Shown: piece after piece, positions 18,129 through 26,221 of the stretch
Layout: every line of letters starts with the position of its first letter
Position numbering within the stretch: position 1 is the stretch's first letter
Assembly: GCF_011764445.1 (NCBI RefSeq)
Contig: NZ_BLPG01000001.1
Span: 3,162,001 to 3,226,000 of the forward strand
Source of the DNA: Phytohabitans rumicis
Lineage (GTDB): Bacteria; Actinomycetota; Actinomycetes; Mycobacteriales; Micromonosporaceae
Direction: 5' to 3'
DNA: 64,000 nucleotides
The notes under the pieces: generated by a model
What the model saw: the letters and a program-made list of their open reading frames with translations, nothing else
Told to the model about the DNA's origin: nothing
The model's database searches: none
Translations under genes and position numbers: made by a program

Positions 18129-19379
18129 ATGAGCAGCCGACCACAGATAGCCATTCTCGTGGCCAACCTGCCAGCGGAGCGTGACCGCCGGGTCATCCGA
18201 GAGTGCCTGACGCTGGAGGAAAACGGCTTCGATGTGACGGTGATCGCGCCACGCGGTGACAAGACGCTGCGGATCCTGCCCGGCAGCCGCGGCACCCGGC
18301 TCAAGCCCTACCCGGTGTACGTGTACGGCAGCGGCGTGCTGTCGTTCGCGTTCGAGTTCGTGTGGTCGTTCCTCTGCATCGCGGTCCGCCTGCTGGGCGA
18401 ACTGTTCCGTGGCCGCGCGCACGCCGTGCAGGTCTGCAACCCACCGGACATCTACTGGCCGCTCGCCCTCGTATGGCGCGCGCTCGGGCGGCCGTGGGTC
18501 TTCGACCATCACGACCTGTGTCCGGAGATTTACGCGGCGCGCTCCGGCGGCACGGCCAACAAGTTCGTGTTCCGCGCACTGGTCGCGATGGAGTGGCTGA
18601 CCGCGCGGACCGCTACCGCCGTTATCGCGACAAACGAATCGTTCCGGGAGAATGCCCTGGAAAGGGGTGTATCGCCCGAGAAATTGACCGTGGTGCGCAA
18701 CGGCCCGGCGGCCAGCGAGATCGCCCGCAGCACCGCCGAGACCGCGGCCCGGCACGCGGCGGACGAGCCGCACCGCATCGTCTACCTTGGCGTCTTCGGA
18801 CCGCAGGACAACGTCGAGGTCGCCGTGCTGGCGGCCGAGGAGCTGGTCCGGCGCCGCGGGCGCACCGGCTGGCGCCTGGTCCTGGCCGGTGACGGCGAGA
18901 CCATGCCGATCCTCACCAAGCTGACATCCGACCGGGGCCTCGGCGACATCGTCGAGTTCACCGGCTGGCTCGGCGCGACCGAGGTGGACGCCTTGCTCCA
19001 CACCGCCACGGTCGCCATCCAGCCCGACCTGCCGACCCGGATGAACCATCTGTCCACGATGGCCAAGACGGTGGAATACCTGGGCCGTGGCGTACCGGTG
19101 GTCGCCGTCGACCTGGTGGAGACCCGGCGCAGCGCCGAGGAGGCCGCGGTGTACGTGCCGACCGGCTCACCCGTGGAGTTCGCCGACGCGATCGACGCGC
19201 TGCTGGACGATCCCGCCCGGCGCGAGCGCATGCGCACCCTCGGTCTGGCGCGCTTCGCGAGCGTGCTCTCCTGGGACCACCAGTCGCTCGCGTACGCCGC
19301 ACTGTGGCGGCGGCTGCTGGTGAAGCGGCTGCCCCGGACCGCGTCCGTATCGAACATCGGCGACCAGGCAGGATCATGA
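18129..19379 (+). CDS. GT4 family glycosyltransferase
   Basis: 416 residues, GT-B fold. The N-terminal domain shows 'IAILVANLPAERDRRVI', 'AHAVQVCNPPDIYWPLAL' and 'WVFDHHDLCPEIY'. The C-terminal domain shows 'TVVRNGPAASEIA', 'GWRLVLAGDGETMPIL' and 'TMAKTVEYLGRGVPVVAVD', the last with the nucleotide-binding E region. Resembles WbuB/WcaL-type enzymes that extend lipid-linked oligosaccharides. Its stop overlaps the following GT2 ATG (ATGA). Confidence 0.9.
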   Translation: MSSRPQIAILVANLPAERDRRVIRECLTLEENGFDVTVIAPRGDKTLRILPGSRGTRLKPYPVYVYGSGVLSFAFEFVWSFLCIAVRLLGELFRGRAHAVQVCNPPDIYWPLALVWRALGRPWVFDHHDLCPEIYAARSGGTANKFVFRALVAMEWLTARTATAVIATNESFRENALERGVSPEKLTVVRNGPAASEIARSTAETAARHAADEPHRIVYLGVFGPQDNVEVAVLAAEELVRRRGRTGWRLVLAGDGETMPILTKLTSDRGLGDIVEFTGWLGATEVDALLHTATVAIQPDLPTRMNHLSTMAKTVEYLGRGVPVVAVDLVETRRSAEEAAVYVPTGSPVEFADAIDALLDDPARRERMRTLGLARFASVLSWDHQSLAYAALWRRLLVKRLPRTASVSNIGDQAGS

Positions 19380-20244
19380 CCAGCATCGTCATCGCGGCGC
19401 ACAACGAGGCCGCGGTCATCGGCCGTTGCCTCGACGCCTTGCTGTCCGGAGCGGCGGCCGGCGAATTCGACATCACGGTGGTGGCCAACGGCTGCACCGA
19501 CGACACCGCGCGGGTCGCCGCGCGTCCCGGCGTACGCGTGCTCGACCTTGCCGCGGCCGGCAAGCCGGGCGCGCTCAACGCCGGCGACGAGGTGGCGGTG
19601 GGCTTCCCCCGCGTCTACCTCGACGCCGACATCGTGCTGACCGCCGAGGGCGTACGCCGCGTCGCCGGCGCGGTAAGCGATCCCGGTCCCGGCGACCCCC
19701 TGGCCGCCGTGCCCCGGCGGGAGCTCGATCTGACCGGCCGGCCGCTGCTGGTGCGCGGCTACTACGCCATCAACAGCCGCATGCCGGTCTTCCGGAACGG
19801 GCTGTTCGGCCGCGGCGTCATCGCCGTGTCCGCGGCGGGCCGGGCCCGGTTCGAGCGGTTCCCCGAGATGGTCGCCGACGACCTGTTCCTCGACTCCCAG
19901 TTCAGCATCGCGGAGAAGCGGCAGGTCGACGAGGTGACCGCCCGGATCGCCACGCCCCGGCGCACCGCCGACCTGTTACGCCGGCTGACCCGGGTCCGGC
20001 GTGGCAACGCACAGATGCGGGCCGCCGCCGGCACCACCGCGGTGCCGGTCGAGGTGCGGCCCGCCGCACGGCTGTCCTGGCTGCGCGACGTCGTCCTGCC
20101 CGGCCCTGGCTGGCGCCGGCGGCCGCGTGCTACGTCGGCATCACCGTGGCGGCGGCACTGTCCGCCCGGCGCACCAGCGGCGGAAACAACTGGGAACGTG
20201 ACGAATCATCTCGTGAGGACGAGGTACACGCCAAGCATGGGTAG
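19376..20244 (+). CDS. GT2 family glycosyltransferase, frameshifted near the C-terminus
   Basis: The first ~240 residues read as a GT-A enzyme: 'SIVIAAHNEAAVIGRCL', 'DITVVANGCTDDTAR', 'GKPGALNAGDEVAVGFPRVY' and 'YLDADIVLTAEG'. In the frame as sequenced the protein would run on into the deacetylase through an unnatural Arg-rich linker. One extra C at 20104-20106 instead gives 'WLAPAAACYVGITVAAALSA', a convincing C-terminal membrane segment, and a stop at 20244. I therefore annotate a separate GT2 of ~290 residues that overlaps the deacetylase start by 8 bases. Confidence 0.72.
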
Positions 20245-20872
20245 AGACCGGGTCATCAACGTCTGCTTCCACGGCATCGGCACGCCGCCGCGCGAACTGG
20301 AGCCCGGGGAGGCGCCGTACTGGGTGGAACGCGACCAGTTCCACGCCATCTTGGACGAGATCAAGACATGGCCGTCGGTGCGGATCAGCTTCGACGACGG
20401 CAACGCCTCCGACGCCGAGATCGGCCTGCCCGCCCTGCGCGAACGCGGCCTGCGCGCGGACTTCTTCGTCCTGGCCGGCCGCCTGGGTACGCCCGGCAGC
20501 CTCGACGAGAGCGCCGTCCGCGAGCTGCACCGGGCCGGCATGACGGTCGGCACGCACGGCATGGCGCACCGCTCGTGGCGCGGCATGGATCCGCAGACGC
20601 TGCTCGACGAGCTGGTCGTCGCCCGTACCCGGTTGGCCGGCGTGGTCGGCGACCCGGTCGACACCGCGGCCTGCCCGCTCGGCCGGTACGACCGCCGGCT
20701 GCTCGGCGAGCTGCGCCGGCTCCGCTACACCCGCGTGTTCACCAGCGATCGCCGGGTGGCGCGCGGCAGCGCCTGGCTACAGCCGCGCTTCAGCGTGCGC
20801 TGCCACGACACGCCCGAGTCGATCCGGGCCGAGTTCCTCGCCCGACCGGCCCTCCCCGCCGCGCCCGCCTGA
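20237..20872 (+). CDS. Polysaccharide deacetylase (NodB/CE4 family)
   Basis: 211 residues from ATG 20237. 'VRISFDDGNASDAE' is the first NodB motif (SFDDG) and 'TVGTHGMAHRSWRGM' supplies the metal-binding histidines (H-x3-H here). 'CPLGRYDRRLLGELRRLRY' follows in the position of motif 3. It is cytoplasmic by sequence (no signal peptide), which fits removal of an N-acetyl group from a lipid-linked intermediate. The ATG may be preceded by an in-frame GTG near 20198. It is read in the same frame as the 5' part of the upstream GT2 gene. Confidence 0.85.
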   Translation: MGRDRVINVCFHGIGTPPRELEPGEAPYWVERDQFHAILDEIKTWPSVRISFDDGNASDAEIGLPALRERGLRADFFVLAGRLGTPGSLDESAVRELHRAGMTVGTHGMAHRSWRGMDPQTLLDELVVARTRLAGVVGDPVDTAACPLGRYDRRLLGELRRLRYTRVFTSDRRVARGSAWLQPRFSVRCHDTPESIRAEFLARPALPAAPA

Positions 20873-20924
20873 CCGCGGTAGGCGTAATCAAACGCCTCCG
20901 CTAGCCCCGCCCCCGCTTTGCCGC

Positions 20925-21028
20925 GCCGATCAAGGCTTTCCCCGTCGATCAAGGGCATATGGTCGTGGTTTGATCTCTTTTCCGCGACCGTTTGCCCTTG
21001 ATCGACGCACATGTCCTTGATCGACGCG
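20925..21028 (+). repeat. Dispersed palindromic repeat, copy 3 (A/B arms)
   Basis: Outer units GCCGATCAAGG and CCTTGATCGACGCGG; inner arms CGTCGATCAAGGGCATATGG and CCGTTTGCCCTTGATCGACG around a GATCT loop. The left arm is of the CATATGG type and the right of the CCGTTTG type, so the tip of the stem is mismatched. Confidence 0.9.
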
Positions 21029-21213
21029 GCCAGACGGGCCCGGTCCGGCGCGGCGTTACGATTCTCAGGCAGATTTACCCCGGTCCGCACCACCTGCGGA
21101 CCGCATGCTCCCGCGGGCACCGCGCAGGTCGGCGGCTCGCAGAGCGAGCCGAAATCCCCGACCTACGCTGCCAGGTCCGCGAGACAAGCCCGCCGGAGTC
21201 CAACAACCGGCGA

Positions 21214-21338
21214 GCGCCGATCAAGGCTTTCCCCGTCGATCAAGGGTTTCCCCGTCGATCAAGGGCATATGGTCGTGCTTGGATCTCCAATCCACGACCG
21301 TTTGACCTTGATCGACGCGAAAGTCCTTGATCGACGCG
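21214..21338 (+). repeat. Dispersed palindromic repeat, copy 4 (A/B arms, extra left unit)
   Basis: Three tandem GATCAAGG units lie on the left instead of two, followed by CATATGGTCGTG, a GGATCT loop, CCACGACCGTTTG and two CCTTGATCGACG units. The stepwise unit number suggests growth by slippage or recombination of the GTCGATCAAGG module. Confidence 0.9.
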
Positions 21339-21417
21339 GCAAAGCGGGCGGCCGGGTGCGCGGGCCAAGCGGGCGGCCGGGCGCGCGGGCGGCGCGCGGC
21401 CGGGCGGGCAGGAGCGG

Positions 21418-22350
21418 TCAGCCGGCTCGGGCTACCACGTGGGGGCCTGGCGTCTCGCGTAGGCGGGCTGGGCTGAGCAGCGCGCGGGCCGCCATCCGGC
21501 TCGGGCGCTTGCCGATCAGGGCGCGGCTGGCCTCACGCAGGAACAGCGCGGCCCAGAAGGCGGCGGTGGACAGCCGACCGTGCCTGCGGCTGTAGAGCCG
21601 CACGCGGTTGAGGGTCAGCAGGGTCCACAGGCCCGGCGACACCCGGGACTCGCCGCCCAGGTGCACGGCGTCGGCGGTGGGCGTGTAGCGGGTGAGGAGG
21701 CCGTTGTCGCGGGCGCGCAAGGCGTAGTCGGTCTCCTCCGAGTAGAGGAAGAACGACTCGTCCCAGCCGCCGTTGCGCCGCCAGCACTCCGCGCTGATCA
21801 GCATCGTCGAGCCTTCCGCCCAGTCGGTCACGGCCTCGCTCCGGTAGCGACGCTCGTCCGTCACCACCTCGCCGAGGGCGTCGTACCGGCCGGCCCGGCC
21901 CGCGCCGAGAAACGCGTCGCCCAGGATCCGCAGCACGCTCGGCTCGCGGCGCATGGTCTGGATCAGCGCGCCGTCGCCGTCGCGCAGCCGGGGTACGGCG
22001 ATGCCGGTGCCCGGGGAGCGCAGCACGGGCATGAGCCGCTCCACGCAGCCCGGCCCGAGCCGCACGTCCGGATTGAGCACCAGGACGGCGGTATGCGGAC
22101 CGGCGACGGCCATCGCGGCGTTGATTCCCGCCGCGTACCCGGCGTTGCGCCCCATCTCCACCACGGTGGCGTCCGGAGCGTGCTCCTTGAGCGCGGCGAT
22201 GGTGCCGTCCGCCGAGGCGTTGTCCGCCACGATGAGGCGCCACCGGAAGCCCATGAGGCCGGGTGCGAGCGATGCCATCAAATCAGCGATCAAGTTTTCG
22301 CTGTTGTAGGTGACGACGATCACCGCGACCATTTCGAGAGTGCTGATCAC
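21418..22350 (-). CDS. GT2 family glycosyltransferase (rhamnosyltransferase-like)
   Basis: 310 residues from a GTG at 22350; ATG 22332 is a plausible alternative. Motifs are 'VAVIVVTYNSENLIADLM', 'LIVADNASADGTIAAL', 'GRNAGYAAGINAAM' and 'AVLVLNPDVRLGPG' (the DxD-equivalent NPD), then 'WAEGSTMLISAECW' and 'FFLYSEETDYALRAR'. This is the WbbL/RfbF-like subgroup that commonly transfers rhamnose. It lies alone on the minus strand beside the polysaccharide operons and is probably part of the same glycan pathway. Confidence 0.88.
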   Translation of the reverse strand: MISTLEMVAVIVVTYNSENLIADLMASLAPGLMGFRWRLIVADNASADGTIAALKEHAPDATVVEMGRNAGYAAGINAAMAVAGPHTAVLVLNPDVRLGPGCVERLMPVLRSPGTGIAVPRLRDGDGALIQTMRREPSVLRILGDAFLGAGRAGRYDALGEVVTDERRYRSEAVTDWAEGSTMLISAECWRRNGGWDESFFLYSEETDYALRARDNGLLTRYTPTADAVHLGGESRVSPGLWTLLTLNRVRLYSRRHGRLSTAAFWAALFLREASRALIGKRPSRMAARALLSPARLRETPGPHVVARAG

Positions 22351-22411
22351 GCCGAACCATCTTTCCGGCAGTAACGGCCCGGAGGGAAGGGAGGTTTGTG
22401 TCGGCTAATCA

Positions 22412-23224
22412 TCACCGGTCGGGTGAGGATGGCCACCGATCGGCCACCGGTACGTCCGCGAACGCGGCCACGGTACGGTCGGCGTACGCGCTGGCGTCGC
22501 CGTACTCGATCGGGCCGTCCCAGGCCGACGGCAGCGGCACCGGCACCTCCGGCGCCACCCGCCGGACCACCTCGTCGAGTACGAGTTCGGAGTGGCCGAC
22601 CCACAGGTGCTTCGCCCCGGGTACGCCGACCACCTCGGCCTGCGGCACGGCGGCGAACCGGCCGCGCGCCTCGTCCGGCCGCAGGTAGTCGTCGAACTCG
22701 GGCACCAGCGCGGTGACCGGCTTGCCGGATTCCGCCCACACCGCGAGGTCCTCCGCCGTGGTGAAGCGCAGCGGCGGGGACAGCAGGATCGCCCCGGTGA
22801 CCGCCGGATCGCAGCCGTACTTGAGCACCAGGTCGGTCCCGAACGACCAACCCAGCAGCCACACCCGCGGCAGCGAGGCGAACTCGGCGTACTCGATGGC
22901 GGCGGCCACGTCGTACCGCTCCCCCACCGCCTTGTCGAAGGCGCCCTCGCTCGTGCCGCGGACGCTGCTCGTGCCCCGGGTGTTGAAGCGCAGCACCGCC
23001 AGCCCGGCGAGCGCCGGCAGGCGCCAGGCGGCCTTCCGGAACAGGTGGCTGTCCATCATGCCGCCGTGGGTGGGCAGCGGGTGCAGGCAGACGAGCGTGG
23101 CCACCGGGTCCCGGTCGGCCGGCAGGGCGAGCTCACCGACCAGGCGCAGCCCGTCTGCGGTGTGCAGCTCGATGTCTTCCCGGCGGCCCGGCAGGATGGC
23201 GTTGGCGCGGATCTGGGTGCTCAC
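22412..23224 (-). CDS. Alpha/beta-hydrolase
   Basis: 270 residues, GTG start. The nucleophile elbow is 'LLGWSFGTDLV' (G-W-S-F-G), and a probable catalytic His lies in 'GVPGAKHLWVGH'. The oxyanion-side motif is 'LVCLHPLPTHGGMM'. 'VLRFNTRGTSSVRG' resembles the cytoplasmic dienelactone-hydrolase-like esterases of actinobacteria. The substrate is unknown. It is separated by ~110 bases from the next upstream gene, so operon membership is uncertain. Confidence 0.85.
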   Translation of the reverse strand: MSTQIRANAILPGRREDIELHTADGLRLVGELALPADRDPVATLVCLHPLPTHGGMMDSHLFRKAAWRLPALAGLAVLRFNTRGTSSVRGTSEGAFDKAVGERYDVAAAIEYAEFASLPRVWLLGWSFGTDLVLKYGCDPAVTGAILLSPPLRFTTAEDLAVWAESGKPVTALVPEFDDYLRPDEARGRFAAVPQAEVVGVPGAKHLWVGHSELVLDEVVRRVAPEVPVPLPSAWDGPIEYGDASAYADRTVAAFADVPVADRWPSSPDR

Positions 23225-23337
23225 GCCAACAATCTTTCACCGGCGCCGTTCCCTCGCATGCGGCTGGGCCGGCGCTCGCTCCGCTCGCGCGTGGCCCGGG
23301 GCCCAGAAGGCGCCGCCTTCCCTCGTCGCTTCGCTCC

Positions 23338-23622
23338 TCAGTCCAGACGACGCCGGCCCCGGGCCCAGCAGCCCGCGTGCCAGTGGCGCCGGTCGCTCTC
23401 GTCGCCGCGGCCGTCCACCGGCCAGGCCACCACGTGCGGCGTCCCGGGCCGGATCTCCTGGTTGCAACCCGGACACCGGTACGTCTTAGCGGACGCACCG
23501 CCCGGAATGGTCCGCACCGCCCAGTCGCCGTCGCTCCACGCCTGGACCCGCTGTACGCCCTGCCGGGCGCGCTCGACGTCGAGCGGTGACACATCGTCGC
23601 GGCGTTGGTTTCGGCGGGGCAC
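23338..23622 (-). CDS. Small conserved actinobacterial Cys/His-rich protein
   Basis: 94 residues, GTG start. A probable zinc site is formed by 'YRCPGCNQEIRPGTPHVVAWP' and 'RRHWHAGCW' (CxxC ... H ... HxxC). The N-terminus is Arg-rich. I recognise this as a conserved actinobacterial small protein, often loosely labelled ATP/GTP-binding, but no nucleotide-binding motif is visible. Function unknown. It lies 9 bases downstream of the GT39 gene on the same strand, so they may be co-transcribed. Confidence 0.75.
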   Translation of the reverse strand: MPRRNQRRDDVSPLDVERARQGVQRVQAWSDGDWAVRTIPGGASAKTYRCPGCNQEIRPGTPHVVAWPVDGRGDESDRRHWHAGCWARGRRRLD

Positions 23623-23631
23623 GGGCCCAGC

Positions 23632-25185
23632 TTATGAGCGCGTGAGCAGCACCAGCTTCACACCCTTGAAGGTGCCCTCCGGCGTCACCTTGTACGGCTG
23701 TAGCAGCGTCTTCCGCTCGGCCGCCAGCCCGCCCAGCGGGTCCGGCGAGTACGTCGTGCTGATCAGCCAGATCCGCTCGGCGTCGACGGCCGTACAGGGG
23801 GCGGTGTTGGGGTTGCCGCACTCCCGCGCCGAGTACGACCCGCGGGCCACCGACGTCACCGTCAGGAACACGTCGCGCGGCTTGGGGTCGTCGCGCAGCT
23901 CGTAGTCGACCGCCTCCCGGGCGAGGTCGGAGAGCTGGCCGAACACGTCGTTGTACGCGATGCCGTCGCCGGGCTTCTGGTGCGCGCGGATCACGTCGAT
24001 GGCGCCGGCGTAGTCGGGCTGGCCGGTCACCGGGCTGGCCCGTACCGCGCGCTGGTCGGGCACCACGGCGACCGCGAACACCGGCAGCAGCAGCACCGCG
24101 CCCAGCAGCCAGGTCCAGGACGCCTCGCGCCGCAACACCACGCCGCCCACGCCGCAGAGCGCCGCCGCGGCGAGCAGCGACCAGGCGGGCAGCGTGTAGA
24201 GCACGTACCGGGCGAGGAACATGTGCAGGACGGGGTACGTCACGTACACGAAGACGATGGGGAGCACCGCCCAGACGACCAGCGCCAGGATGGCCTCGCC
24301 CCGCTGGCGCCACAAAAGCAGTGCGCCGAGAACGCCCACGCCCACGATCAGCCCGGCCGCCTCCCACGACAAGAAGAGCTCGCGTGGAAACGTCCGTACG
24401 GCGTTGAGGTCCGCCTTGATCCAGTCGATCGACGCGGACTGCCGGGAGGCGAACGACAGCAGCGGGATGATGCCGAGCCCGGCGACGCCGACCGTGCCGG
24501 CCCAGCGGTACCGGCGCGCGTCGTCGCCGTCCGTGGTGCGGGCCACGAGCACGAGGTGGGCCGCCAGCACGACGAGCGACGCGAAGTGCAGCAGCCCGGC
24601 GCCGACCAGGCTGCCGCCGTACAGCGTCCAGCGCAGCCACACCGGCTTGTCCATGGCGCGCACCAGGAGCAGCGTGGAAAGGACCACCATCATGGTCACC
24701 AGCGCGTAGGAGCGGGCCTCCTGGGCGTACCGGCTGATTGCTGGAATGGCGGCGAAGAGCAACCCCGCGACCACGCCGACCGGCGTGTTGACCAGGCGGC
24801 GCCCCAGCAGCGCCAGGCATCCCGCGGCCAGTGCCATCGCCAGCAGCGAGGGCATGCGCAGGGCCAGCGGCGAGTCGCCGGCCACCGCGATCCACGCCTT
24901 GCTCAGCAGGATGTAGACGGTGTGCACGAGGTCGGTGTTGGACAGCAGGTGGGCGAGGTCCCGGAAGGACAGCGTGGCGGCGTGCCAGGTGGCGTACTCG
25001 TTGTTCCACATCTGCCGGTCGCTCGCGCCGGTCCAGCCGATCGCGAAGGCGGCCAGGAACGGGATGACCGCGAGGACGGCCGTGTACGGCGACCCGGTCC
25101 GGGCCGGCTCCGGGCGGGGCGGCGACGCGACGGACGGCGAACCGTCGCCGGGCGCGCCGACCGCGTGCTCCGGAGCTAGCACCAT
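23632..25185 (-). CDS. GT39/PMT-like membrane glycosyltransferase
   Basis: 517 residues from ATG 25185 (GAAGGGA site 8 bases upstream; a TTG at 25209 is less likely). About 10-12 membrane spans. The first external loop has 'WTGASDRQMWNNEYATWHA' with acidic residues in the usual catalytic position, and 'AAIPAISRYAQEARSYALV' is the conserved loop of GT39/ArnT-like enzymes. The C-terminal ~120 residues are extracytoplasmic. Uses a polyprenyl-phosphate sugar as donor (family knowledge). It follows the GH26 gene by 16 bases, so it belongs to the cellulose-synthase-like operon. Confidence 0.82.
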   Translation of the reverse strand: MVLAPEHAVGAPGDGSPSVASPPRPEPARTGSPYTAVLAVIPFLAAFAIGWTGASDRQMWNNEYATWHAATLSFRDLAHLLSNTDLVHTVYILLSKAWIAVAGDSPLALRMPSLLAMALAAGCLALLGRRLVNTPVGVVAGLLFAAIPAISRYAQEARSYALVTMMVVLSTLLLVRAMDKPVWLRWTLYGGSLVGAGLLHFASLVVLAAHLVLVARTTDGDDARRYRWAGTVGVAGLGIIPLLSFASRQSASIDWIKADLNAVRTFPRELFLSWEAAGLIVGVGVLGALLLWRQRGEAILALVVWAVLPIVFVYVTYPVLHMFLARYVLYTLPAWSLLAAAALCGVGGVVLRREASWTWLLGAVLLLPVFAVAVVPDQRAVRASPVTGQPDYAGAIDVIRAHQKPGDGIAYNDVFGQLSDLAREAVDYELRDDPKPRDVFLTVTSVARGSYSARECGNPNTAPCTAVDAERIWLISTTYSPDPLGGLAAERKTLLQPYKVTPEGTFKGVKLVLLTRS

Positions 25186-25201
25186 GACCGAGGTCCCTTC
25201 G

Positions 25202-26221
25202 TTACGCAACGCGGAACCCGAAGGCCGCGCTCTTCGCCTCGTCGCGGAAGCTGCGCATCGAGGCAGCGTCGCGGTCGATGTTCCATTTTCCGGAGCCGTC
25301 GTTGTTGAACCAGACCAGGCCCAGCACGTCGGGCCGGTCGGCGATGCCCTCGAACAGGTCGGCGATCTGCGCGGGGCGGGAGGAGCCGGGCTCGGCGGCC
25401 GTCTCCACGATGAGGAACGGCCTTTTCGTGAACGCCCGGATCTGCTTCATCGTGGGCTCGAAGAGGGTATCGAAGGTTTTCTTGCCCTTGTGCGTGTAGT
25501 AGCCGTCCATCCCGACCCAGTCGACGTACTGGTCACCCGGATAGTAGGGCTTCAGCTTCACGTTCGGCATCGGGTTGATGACGTTTGGCGTCCAGGCCCA
25601 GATGACGTTCTTCACGGCGGCGCGGGCGAAGAGGCCGTGGATGTGCCGCCACGCGGCGACGAAGTCCGCGGGCGAGTTGTTCTGCCGGCCCCACGAGTAC
25701 CAGTCGCCGTTCATCTCGTGCGCGAAGGTGAGCACGACCGGCAGGTTCAGCGTCCGGATGGATTCCGCGAAGGTGAGGATGTAGTGGTCCTGCTTGCCGG
25801 CCGCGATGTCGACGAGCGTCGGCTTGAACGGCTCCCACCGGATCACCGGCAGCGCGCCGTACTCGTACGCCTTGCGGGCCTCGGAGATGGCGAACGCGTC
25901 GTCGAAGCTCTCGTAGATGGCGATCAGGTTCGGCTTCTTGCCGACCCGCGTGGCGAAGCCCTCGATCTTCGACATGTCCGTCGGGGCGCCGTCGATGGCC
26001 ACGCCGAGAAACTTCTTGTCCGGCTTGAGCAGGTGCTTGACGTCGTACGGCGTAACGGGCGACGGGCTCGGCGAGCCGGACGTCCCGGGCCCGGGGTCGG
26101 CGCTCTGGCTCGTGGCGACCGACGCGAGCAGCTTGGAGATGTTGACCCGGCTGAGCGCGGCGTATTCGACGACCGCGATCGAAAGGATCACCAGGGCCAC
26201 GATGATGTGCCGGCTTTTCAC
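25202..26221 (-). CDS. Secreted/anchored GH26 family glycoside hydrolase (beta-mannanase-like)
   Basis: 339 residues. GTG 26221 overlaps the stop of the synthase gene (GTGA). Residues ~6-25 form a signal anchor, followed by a Ser/Pro linker to ~60. The catalytic acid/base is E169 in 'LTFAHEMNGDWYSWG' (the GH26 HEMNG motif) and the nucleophile is E273 in 'RPFLIVETAAEPG'. Other family marks are 'WAWTPN' and 'YVDWVGMDGYY'. GH26 enzymes cut beta-1,4-mannan or mixed beta-glucan. Tight coupling to a beta-glycan synthase suggests that it trims or releases the nascent polymer, as CslZ-type glucanases do in Streptomyces. Confidence 0.87.
   Translation of the reverse strand: MKSRHIIVALVILSIAVVEYAALSRVNISKLLASVATSQSADPGPGTSGSPSPSPVTPYDVKHLLKPDKKFLGVAIDGAPTDMSKIEGFATRVGKKPNLIAIYESFDDAFAISEARKAYEYGALPVIRWEPFKPTLVDIAAGKQDHYILTFAESIRTLNLPVVLTFAHEMNGDWYSWGRQNNSPADFVAAWRHIHGLFARAAVKNVIWAWTPNVINPMPNVKLKPYYPGDQYVDWVGMDGYYTHKGKKTFDTLFEPTMKQIRAFTKRPFLIVETAAEPGSSRPAQIADLFEGIADRPDVLGLVWFNNDGSGKWNIDRDAASMRSFRDEAKSAAFGFRVA

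Larger units (their letters stand above)
20873..21417. other. 545-base gene-free gap holding two repeat copies
   Basis: After the deacetylase stop there is a small hairpin AGGCGT/ACGCCT (20880-20897). The rest consists of repeat copies 3 and 4 and about 180 bases between them (21029-21213) in which I see no gene. The gap separates two convergent transcription units. Confidence 0.7.

Noticed and set aside
19376-20872. A genuine bifunctional glycosyltransferase-deacetylase
   Set aside because: The linker is low-complexity and Arg-rich. A one-base correction gives a natural membrane helix and stop, matching the other frameshifts.
21029-21213. A small gene between repeat copies 3 and 4
   Set aside because: Open frames here extend into the repeats, have no ribosome site and show no consistent codon bias.
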